From contig NZ_PGCK01000009.1 of NCBI RefSeq assembly GCF_021023085.1, forward strand, positions 1-64,000: a DNA stretch of 64,000 nucleotides. Reading direction: 5' to 3'. Position 1 is the stretch's first letter, and every line of letters starts with the position of its first letter. A program made the translations under genes and the position numbers. Below are positions 1 through 6,175 of the stretch, one piece after another. Source of the stretch: Methanooceanicella nereidis (lineage in GTDB: Archaea; Halobacteriota; Methanocellia; Methanocellales; Methanocellaceae). The notes beneath the pieces were generated by a model. The model was not told the origin of the DNA and made no database searches. It saw only the letters and a program-made list of their open reading frames with translations.

Positions 1-118
1 CTAAAAAAGACACCAAAACACAAAAAACACCAAACACCAAACAACAACACAAACAAAAAAACACACAAAAAACAAAAAAACACAACCCCTAACCAAACAA
101 CCACAAGCAAACCAACGG
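1..118. other. A/C-only low-complexity tract
   Basis: The first ~118 bases are almost entirely A and C, with only a few G and T. No reading frame of useful length is present. The tract runs directly into a copy of the dispersed repeat family at 120-260, so it is probably the degenerate interior of another copy cut by the window edge. Simple-sequence expansion is an equal possibility. Confidence 0.55.
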
Positions 119-119
119 A

Positions 120-260
120 ACTACTGGGGCTCAAGGGTACACAAAGGACTTTTTTAAAAAGTTATCATATTATAAAAAAATTTGCGGACCCTATTCGCCT
201 TTGTGCGCTTAGTGGTGAAAAATGGTGGACCTTAGTTGCCCTGGTGCCTGAAGTAAAGTT
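120..260 (+). repeat. Terminal module of dispersed palindromic repeat family (copy C)
   Basis: The stretch reads ...ACACAAAGGACTTTTTTA..., then an AT-rich block, then CGCCTTTGTGCGCTTAGTGG. The same order of blocks ends the large element at 53740-53820 and, reverse-complemented, begins the element at 27930-28050. It is therefore a third copy of the terminal module. The remaining bases up to 326 hold no gene; they are AT-rich and precede the 3' end of the aminopeptidase gene. Confidence 0.75.
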
Positions 261-326
261 AAAAAGCTATCAACAAAAGGAATTTAAAATTTTGTTTAAA
301 AATTGGATTAATTAAAAGGATACTGA

Positions 327-1304
327 TCATATCAGTATCTTTCCGTCCTTCATTATGTATTCGCCGGTATCGACGTTTATGATAGAAGGCTCCTTGAACA
401 GATAATCCCGGTGTGTCATGCTATGGTTCTGTCCCCCGGGCATATCCTCGTTCGCACCGAAAGCGATATGCAAGGTACCTCCGACTTTCTCGTCCTCAAG
501 GAGGATGCCGGTCAGCCTTGCTTTCGGGTTCAGGCCGATGCCGAACTCGCCCGCGAGCCTGGCCTCATCATCGACGCTTGAAAGCTCCTCAACACGCCTG
601 ATAAGGTCCTTGTCCTTTGATTCCAGCGATACGATATATCCGCCCTTAACCTTGATGGTGAGGTCTTCCTTTACCTGTCCGATGTCCCCTATGCTTCCGT
701 CGCAGACAATAGTGCCGTTCATGCTATGCTCTACCGGGGCGCACCACATCTCGCCCGAAGGAAGATTGCCCATTTCTCCCGGGTGAATGGTGATGTCATC
801 GCGGAAGTCGCGGCCTTCGATGCTGAACATGAGGTCGGTGCCTTTTTTAGTGGTCAGCCTTACAGTCTTTACACCCTTGAATTTTTCTTTTAATCTTTCC
901 GAGTTCGCCTTTATCGCCTTAAAATCAGCGGTCATCGGGTACTTTATCATATCGATAGTTATGCTCGGGGAGTGGCCTACCCTTGCCCCATACTGTGATT
1001 CTTCATGATGGAGGTTAATGCGGAACGGCGTCTCTTCGCCTATTCCCTTGAACTGGTTGAACACAAGGTTCGGCTTCAGTTCGCTTAAAAGCTTATTAAG
1101 TTCTGCAGGCGTCTTTTTCAACGGCCTCCCCGCTTCAGGAAGCTTATAGCCGGACACCTTTACGCCCACCATCTCCAGGGCTTTCTTAGTGGTCTCCATC
1201 ACTTCTCTTGCATACTCATCATAAACTATCAGGGCAACGTCCCCGCTTTTAATATCCATGATCTCGATAAGCGAATCCTTAAGCTTTTCCGCAATACCAT
1301 TCAT
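327..1304 (-). CDS. M29-like (aminopeptidase T/AmpS-type) metallopeptidase
   Basis: A 325-residue protein similar to the leucyl aminopeptidase family of MEROPS M29 (COG2309). The family cleaves N-terminal residues using two metal ions. Candidate ligands lie in a Gly-Glu motif near residue 187 (LPSGE), a second Glu near 254 (GEFGIG), a His near 277 (HIAFG) and a His near 298 (THRDYLF). At ~325 residues it is shorter than bacterial AmpS (~410), lacking part of the N-terminal domain, as is usual for the archaeal subfamily. Its start lies 1 bp after the stop of the upstream M3-like peptidase gene, so the two are almost certainly one operon for peptide breakdown. The exact substrate is not predictable. 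Confidence 0.82.
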   Translation of the reverse strand: MNGIAEKLKDSLIEIMDIKSGDVALIVYDEYAREVMETTKKALEMVGVKVSGYKLPEAGRPLKKTPAELNKLLSELKPNLVFNQFKGIGEETPFRINLHHEESQYGARVGHSPSITIDMIKYPMTADFKAIKANSERLKEKFKGVKTVRLTTKKGTDLMFSIEGRDFRDDITIHPGEMGNLPSGEMWCAPVEHSMNGTIVCDGSIGDIGQVKEDLTIKVKGGYIVSLESKDKDLIRRVEELSSVDDEARLAGEFGIGLNPKARLTGILLEDEKVGGTLHIAFGANEDMPGGQNHSMTHRDYLFKEPSIINVDTGEYIMKDGKILI

Positions 1305-1305
1305 A

Positions 1306-2796
1306 CTAATACCTCAGGTTTTTCTCCAGCTCTCTTATCAGTGGGTACTCGTCAATACCGTAATATCCCAGATTCTTAGCCATCTGGTCACAATTGAACT
1401 TCTGCCCGATACTCCAGATATCCTTCAGATACTCTCCGCAATCCTTTATGTTCCACCACACAGTCCCGAAGTCGTCGACGAGCGCATTCCTCAGCTGGAC
1501 CTCGAACATCCAGGCGCGCAGATAGTTGGCACAATAGAATCCGGGGTCGCAATCATACAGGTACTGGTTCTCCGGATGCTTGAACTTGAGCGCATCCCCG
1601 AGTAACTGGGAATATATTTTTTCCGGATTATCGGCGCCGCTGTGAAGTTCGATCTCGTATAGCAGCTTTGCGGCGTATCGCCTGAGCATGTACAGGGTAT
1701 GGAAAGACGTGAACTGTACTATCCGGTACAGTTCTTCATCAGTGACCTCAAAGTTCTGGCCGATCCAGTTCTTATTCGACACCAGATGCTCAAATAGAAA
1801 AGCATAAGACTCCGTCACGGAGTTATCGCCAAGATACTTGAACTCGAACGGCATTGAGGGGTTCACGTTCCCGAAATGCTGTGAATGGCCCATCTCATGG
1901 AAAAACGCCCGGTAATCATCCATACCGCCTTTCGGCATTATGCACAGCATGACAGTATCCGGCACCTTGATCGGGCTGCAAAACGCCCTCGGGCTCTTTT
2001 TCTCTCTTTCTTCCGTGTCGAGCTTTATGTTCAAATTATTGTTCAGGGACAGCCCTATTCCTGAAAGGGTATTGTCTACGACTTTCATCATATTATCTTT
2101 CTTAAAGATGGGGTCGAACCCTTTTGCCCTGAAAAGAAATGCTATATCGTGCTTTCTGACATCCGGGAGGTTAAGGTCGAGGATATTTTTACAGGCCATA
2201 CGGAAATAGCGAGTATAAAGCCTGTCCGTACGATACAATATGTTCTGCATCTTTAAACGCAGATCGTACAGGTCAATACCCGTAATGTCCTCACAAAGTT
2301 CCACGTAGTTAGAATAACCCAGTCCTTCGGTTATGTCATATATCCTGTTAAGCCGTTCTGTCATCAGCGGGTTCAATTGATCGAATACGGGTTCTCTGGA
2401 CTTATCGATCATTTCTCTTTTATCATGGTCGGCCTCATTTGTCAGAGCCACCGAACAGTACCTGAAAGGCATCTTCCTGCCGTCTACCTCGACCTCGGTC
2501 TTTGCCTCCAGCGTCAGTATATTATCGGTCAATACCGATGTCTTTCTATCGATATAGTTCGTGACTAAAAATGAATACAGGTAGCTCAGCCTCGATCTTT
2601 CCGAGCCGGATACTGAATATTTCTTGGACCTTATCTCCTCGAGCAGCCCGGCATCCTGGAAAATATTATCATACCGGGCGTATATGCTCGACGTGTCGAA
2701 ATCGTCCTTCTGCCCCGAAAAATTTTCGTACTGTTCCCTTTCGATGTCCTCAGTGAACTTTTCGAGGTCCGCTCTGATCGAATCGATATCTCTCAT
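1306..2796 (-). CDS. M3-family oligoendopeptidase-like zinc peptidase
   Basis: A 496-residue protein with a gluzincin zinc site: HEMGH near residues 300-304 and a downstream Glu in TESYAFLFEH (~333) as third ligand. The fold and the aromatic-rich C-terminal half fit the M3 thimet oligopeptidase/PepF clan, whose members cut short cytosolic peptides. There is no signal peptide, so it should act in the cytoplasm. It is the first gene of a two-gene operon with the M29-like aminopeptidase, which would finish the fragments. A G-rich stretch upstream of the ATG may act as ribosome binding site. A perfect inverted repeat ~45 bp upstream could be an operator. Confidence 0.8.
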   Translation of the reverse strand: MRDIDSIRADLEKFTEDIEREQYENFSGQKDDFDTSSIYARYDNIFQDAGLLEEIRSKKYSVSGSERSRLSYLYSFLVTNYIDRKTSVLTDNILTLEAKTEVEVDGRKMPFRYCSVALTNEADHDKREMIDKSREPVFDQLNPLMTERLNRIYDITEGLGYSNYVELCEDITGIDLYDLRLKMQNILYRTDRLYTRYFRMACKNILDLNLPDVRKHDIAFLFRAKGFDPIFKKDNMMKVVDNTLSGIGLSLNNNLNIKLDTEEREKKSPRAFCSPIKVPDTVMLCIMPKGGMDDYRAFFHEMGHSQHFGNVNPSMPFEFKYLGDNSVTESYAFLFEHLVSNKNWIGQNFEVTDEELYRIVQFTSFHTLYMLRRYAAKLLYEIELHSGADNPEKIYSQLLGDALKFKHPENQYLYDCDPGFYCANYLRAWMFEVQLRNALVDDFGTVWWNIKDCGEYLKDIWSIGQKFNCDQMAKNLGYYGIDEYPLIRELEKNLRY

Positions 2797-2838
2797 GAAT
2801 TTGACCCGCCTTTGTTTTAAGGTTGATATAGAATATGT

Positions 2839-2852
2839 TTAACGGTCGTTAA
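2839..2852. promoter_or_regulatory. Candidate operator upstream of peptidase operon
   Basis: TTAACG-GT-CGTTAA is a perfect 6-bp inverted repeat. A related half-site (CGTTTAACC) follows at about 2859-2867. It lies just upstream of the M3-like gene and beside TATA-like sequence, where an archaeal repressor would bind. The regulator is unknown. Confidence 0.4.
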
Positions 2853-3006
2853 CAAGGTCGTTTAACCTTTGAAATGTATCTTTGCGTAAGTATAAGGCTT
2901 TCGATGAAGAAAATTGATGTGCCCCGCATTAAGTATATAATTGCTGAGGCTTGTACGCAGTTATACATTAGACTGGAGGCTTTACCGATCACAGGACATA
3001 CAATAG

Positions 3007-3693
3007 TCAACATATGCGTACGAAGGGGCGGGGATATTTAGGTTTTTTACCCCGTATGAATATGCCTGTACGTATGAACTTTTCTTTTAGCTTTCCGTCA
3101 TGCGATCTCTCGCGGCTGTGCCATCTACCCTCAAACTCGTCCCTTGGTATGAACCCTCTGCTGCCCAGCAATTCAGGGTCCTCGAGGTAAACATTCCTCT
3201 GGTCTACACCTATTATGACCATATAATGCCCGTCGTCCCAGTCATCTGCCCATGATAACCCTTTGTCGTCCTTGTATGCCTGGACTAGCACGATGACAGG
3301 GATACCTTTGCTTACAGACATCTCAAGGTCTTTTACAGTAAGGTTTTGCCTTAGCTCGGCATTAAGGCCCAGCTTTTGGGCCACTTCAACGATATCATAA
3401 GGAAAAGTGCCGTCAGTCGAAGTGTTGCACAGCTTCATCAATTCATCTTCACGCTTGCTTATTCCCCAGTAATTAAGGACTGACTGGAGCGATGAAGCCC
3501 CGCAGGAGTGCGAAGTGCTCTGGCAGACCTGAGGCAATGGAAGTAAAGAAAGGTTTGATCTGCCGCCGGCCCTGTTTTTAATGTTAGCTCTTAGAGGATA
3601 TATCGTATTGATCAACGATAGCGCTATGATAAAAGTGATCGTTCGTACGAATGATAAAGGCTTATTTATAATTTTCATTCTCCCCCTTATCAT
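3007..3693 (-). CDS. Secreted or membrane-anchored C39-like cysteine peptidase
   Basis: A 228-residue protein with a hydrophobic N-terminal segment (about residues 15-35) acting as signal peptide or anchor, then a peptidase C39-like domain. The catalytic Cys sits in HSCGASSLQS (~63), the His in DGHYMVIIG (~155) and an Asp in EDPELLGSRG (~172). Classical C39 domains cut double-glycine leaders of bacteriocin exporters, but this one has no ABC transporter partner, so general processing outside the membrane is more likely. An alternative ATG five codons downstream (3678) follows a G-rich run that is close for a ribosome site, so the start is uncertain. The gene stands alone; 3694-3942 is an AT-rich divergent promoter region. 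Confidence 0.72.
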   Translation of the reverse strand: MIRGRMKIINKPLSFVRTITFIIALSLINTIYPLRANIKNRAGGRSNLSLLPLPQVCQSTSHSCGASSLQSVLNYWGISKREDELMKLCNTSTDGTFPYDIVEVAQKLGLNAELRQNLTVKDLEMSVSKGIPVIVLVQAYKDDKGLSWADDWDDGHYMVIIGVDQRNVYLEDPELLGSRGFIPRDEFEGRWHSRERSHDGKLKEKFIRTGIFIRGKKPKYPRPFVRIC

Positions 3694-3942
3694 GATGGCT
3701 TTTTATTTGAATATTTTTATGTAAATATGTTTATTCGCCATTATTTATTGATTGTGTTATTTTATATATGTTTATAAGATTTGCCGGTTATTGTATATAT
3801 CTTTCCTGTTACAGCCTGTTTATGGCGAATCTAATGCATATTAAGAAAGCAGATGCATAACAATCATATAATACCAGGATCAACATATCTCGTAAGCCCC
3901 GCCCGGGACGCTTAAACATCACAGCATGACGAGGTCAATATC

Positions 3943-4245
3943 GTGCGGATAAACATTGACGAATACGACGTAGAGCATTTTTGCTGGATATGTAAAAAGA
4001 TAGTGTTACAGCCCCGGGCAGTCATTTCCATGACCATGGATAAGACGCTGAACGGCGAAGTTCATCTACATAAAATAATGGAGATGGAATGCCACGGAAA
4101 TAAAATGATACAGGAATCCAAAACGAACCTTGTCGTGAGGTCTTTCGACATCGACGACACGACAAAAAGCTATGAGGCCAGCGGCAAGCTTGTTATGGAT
4201 TATATTGACAAGGGATATGAGATCACATATCTGAAGCTGGGATAA
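3943..4245 (+). CDS. Hypothetical 100-residue protein, stop codon at IS insertion site
   Basis: A small unrecognised protein, about 100 residues. It starts with GTG after the ribosome site GAGGT seven bases upstream. It has a CxxC pair near residues 14-17 (CWIC) and otherwise looks like a mixed alpha/beta cytosolic domain. Its stop codon TAA (4243-4245) is part of the target-site duplication of the adjacent insertion element, so the element landed exactly at the gene end without changing the product. Nothing nearby suggests a function. Confidence 0.6.
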   Translation: MRINIDEYDVEHFCWICKKIVLQPRAVISMTMDKTLNGEVHLHKIMEMECHGNKMIQESKTNLVVRSFDIDDTTKSYEASGKLVMDYIDKGYEITYLKLG

Positions 4246-4263
4246 GGGGCTGTACTAGATTAG
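4246..4263. repeat. Left terminal inverted repeat of the IS1595-type element
   Basis: GGGGCTGTACTAGATTAG is the exact complement of 5906-5923. The preceding 8 bases TGGGATAA form the left target duplicate. Confidence 0.92.
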
Positions 4264-4267
4264 AGTT

Positions 4268-4337
4268 TTATGTATCACACCACAGCCTCAACGTTTCGAG
4301 TTGTTGCCTGGGTGTTCCGTAATTAAAGATGAACTCA
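4268..4337 (-). pseudogene. Remnant of a second transposase copy (C-terminal ~22 codons)
   Basis: Read on the minus strand this encodes the same C-terminal transposase peptide as 5232-5303: a CEF...FNY stretch, then QQLETLRLWCD and a stop. The two stretches match closely over ~70 bp, with several substitutions, and lie in the same orientation on either side of the methyltransferase gene. Similarity stops at about 4338, where GC-rich foreign sequence begins. It is the last piece of a former left-hand IS copy. Confidence 0.82.
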
Positions 4338-4413
4338 CATTTCGACGAGCCACCGAGTGTAGCTCAGCCGCCCCAGCCGTTGACGATCCGCCGAATATCC
4401 CGGCTGCCTCACA

Positions 4414-5160
4414 TCACCGCGCCATCAGCGCGAACACGCCCCATCCAAGGTATTCACGCGTGTACGCGGCATAGCGTTTTGGTTCCAAAGTCAGTTTGGC
4501 TCGAACATCTTTCGCGAAGTCGTCGTTGGGATTCGCTTCGAGCCATCGGCGCATGGTGAGCCACTTGGCCGCCTCGTACCTATCCCAGCCATCTTGGTCA
4601 GCCAGAACCATTTCCACAACGTCGTAGTCGAGGTCGCCGAAAGACGCGAGAAGGTCTGGAAGCATGAGAAAGTCGGAGATAGAATCGGCATTGCATCCCT
4701 TAGCAACGTCTTCCGTCGGTGGTAACTGCCGCCAGTAGGGCTCGCCGATGAGGATGATCCCTTCGGAGAGGAGACTCTTCGCCAGAAGCTCGATGGTGCC
4801 GACGACTCCCCCACCGATCCACGTGGCACCGAGACAGGCTGCCACACCGACCTTTTCGTCGGCGACGTAGCCGACAGCGTCGCCGTGGATGAACTCGACT
4901 CGATCGGCGACTCCGAGTTCTTCGGCGCGGAGTTTCGCTTGCTCGGTGAACAACTGGCTCATGTCGATGCCGACGCCGATGATCCCGTAATCGCGTGCCC
5001 AGGTGCACAGCATCTCGCCCGAACCGCTGCCGAGGTCGAGCACACGAGTCCCCGATTCCAGGCGCAACGCCGCGCCGAGAGTGGCGAGCTTTTCTGGTGT
5101 GAACGGGTTATGGATGCGGTGAGCACTTTCGGTAATGTTGAAGATACGTGGGATGTCCAA
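4414..5160 (-). CDS. Class I SAM-dependent methyltransferase (IS passenger gene)
   Basis: A 248-residue protein with a Rossmann methyltransferase domain: SAM motif I is VLDLGSGSGEM near residues 40-50, an acidic residue follows in GVGIDMS (motif II), and HGDAVGY is motif III. The substrate is unknown; the family includes small-molecule and arsenite-type methylases, but the Cys pattern of ArsM is absent. It starts at a TTG with a strong ribosome site (AAGGAG, 8-nt spacing), so the cargo has its own translation signal. Base use is clearly richer in G/C at third positions than that of neighbouring genes, and ~75 bp of GC-rich non-coding DNA came along at its 3' end. I infer acquisition from a GC-rich bacterium or archaeon. 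Confidence 0.85.
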   Translation of the reverse strand: MDIPRIFNITESAHRIHNPFTPEKLATLGAALRLESGTRVLDLGSGSGEMLCTWARDYGIIGVGIDMSQLFTEQAKLRAEELGVADRVEFIHGDAVGYVADEKVGVAACLGATWIGGGVVGTIELLAKSLLSEGIILIGEPYWRQLPPTEDVAKGCNADSISDFLMLPDLLASFGDLDYDVVEMVLADQDGWDRYEAAKWLTMRRWLEANPNDDFAKDVRAKLTLEPKRYAAYTREYLGWGVFALMAR

Positions 5161-5231
5161 TGTAAAAACTCCTTTTACTAAGTTGTGTAATAACTGGAAT
5201 ATACCCTTTGTGATTGTTGTATATAAGGGTT

Positions 5232-5890
5232 TTACATATCACACCACAGCCTCAACGTTTCGAGTTGTTGCTTTGATGTTCGGTAATTAAACCTGAACTC
5301 ACACTCTTTCAAAAACAGTGGGAAAGAATCCGTCTGGATTCCATATATTTCCTCAGCACTCTTTTGGCCGGATCCCAAAAATTTTCAATAACATTGATAT
5401 GATTCTTACCCCTGGAAAAGTGTGTTGAATGATTAATCCGCTGATGGTGAAAACTACCGACATCCAACGCATTGTAACTCTTATAGTATCTGTATAGACA
5501 ATGCTGTCGGGCGCTATTTTGCGAATGATCACAGGCATAAGCGTTGAGCTTTTAGTGTCGTCAACAACGACAGTATGAACTTTGCCACCTCGCTTTAAGA
5601 TACCAAATACAGCTACTTTCCCAGCCGCATCTCTCCCCACTTTTACCTTTGTGCACACCACCAAAATAGCCCCCATCTAGTTCAATACAACCATCAAAAA
5701 CTTCACTGGCCTGAAGCGCCAGATGAAAGGAGATAATTTGCCTGATCTTTTTATAGAAAAGAGCTGCCGTATTGGGGTGAATATCAAGCAAATCAGCTGC
5801 TGATCTGGCGGTAACTTCCAGCACGAAATATTCAAGCAGCTTAAGTTGAGTATTTTTCTTTAATTTACAATTGGTTAGCTTCATTTTCAT
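5232..5890 (-). pseudogene. IS1595/IS1016-type transposase, broken by at least three frameshifts
   Basis: The N-terminal part (from 5890) reads through a helix-turn-helix to ELDGGYFGGVHKGK, which holds a catalytic Asp. The frame then shifts by one base in an AAAA run, and continues as VGRDAAGKVAVFGILKRGG to DSIVYTD. It shifts again to a frame giving YNALDVGSFHHQRINHS and INVIENFWDPAKR, and a third time to give FPLFLKECEFRFNY and the end QQLETLRLWCDM. Each piece is clear IS1595 transposase sequence, so the enzyme is inactive in cis. Movement would need transposase from another copy. Frameshifts at several places argue against a single programmed shift. Confidence 0.9.
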
Positions 5891-5905
5891 AGATTAGCAC
5901 ATTGG

Positions 5906-5923
5906 CTAATCTAGTACAGCCCC
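5906..5923. repeat. Right terminal inverted repeat of the IS1595-type element
   Basis: CTAATCTAGTACAGCCCC, the exact complement of the left end at 4246-4263. The following 8 bases (CGGGATAA) form the right target duplicate. Confidence 0.92.
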
Positions 5924-6120
5924 CGGGATAATTCTATCAAAAAATCCGAGGGAATGAACGGACATTCATGGCCAGTATCTTTAGCGCCTTTTCCCTGACA
6001 GGGGTTATCCTTAATGATAAAGCTATTTAATCCATAAGCGAAGAATACTCCTGCATCGAGAGATTTTAAATATCTTAAGCGCTCTAGAACGATTGGAAAC
6101 GTCATATATTGACGGGTCAA
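5911..6120 (-). CDS. Doubtful 69-residue ORF running into the IS end
   Basis: The reading frame encodes MTRQYMTFPIVLERLRYLKS..., and its last few codons lie inside the right end of the insertion element. Without the element it would have run into the 3' end of the 3943-4245 gene on the other strand. I recognise no family. It could be a small gene truncated by the insertion or a chance frame in the purL upstream region. Confidence 0.25.
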   Translation of the reverse strand: MTRQYMTFPIVLERLRYLKSLDAGVFFAYGLNSFIIKDNPCQGKGAKDTGHECPFIPSDFLIELSRGLY

Positions 6121-6175
6121 TAAGCTTAATTATACTGATGACGATAATCAATTATACAGGATTTGAGGAGTTTAA

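Larger units (their letters stand above)
4246..5923 (-). mobile_element. IS1595-family (IS1016-like) element with methyltransferase cargo
   Basis: The element is bounded by perfect 18-bp inverted terminal repeats, GGGGCTGTACTAGATTAG at 4246-4263 and its complement at 5906-5923. The flanks are TGGGATAA (4238-4245) and CGGGATAA (5924-5931), an 8-bp target duplication with one mismatch; 8 bp is the usual size for IS1595. Inside, from right to left, lie a frameshifted transposase, a foreign methyltransferase gene, and a short second copy of the transposase 3' end beside the left terminus. IS1595 elements with passenger genes are established. The two direct transposase ends suggest a former composite of two IS copies in the same orientation. 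Confidence 0.92.

Noticed and set aside
1-118. Diversity-generating retroelement template or variable repeat, because of the A/C bias
   Set aside because: No reverse transcriptase or target gene is present, and the tract does not align with any coding region in the window.
5232-5890. Programmed frameshifting of the transposase, as in IS1
   Set aside because: Three separate shifts would be needed, and one of them falls at no slippery run. Decay explains this better.
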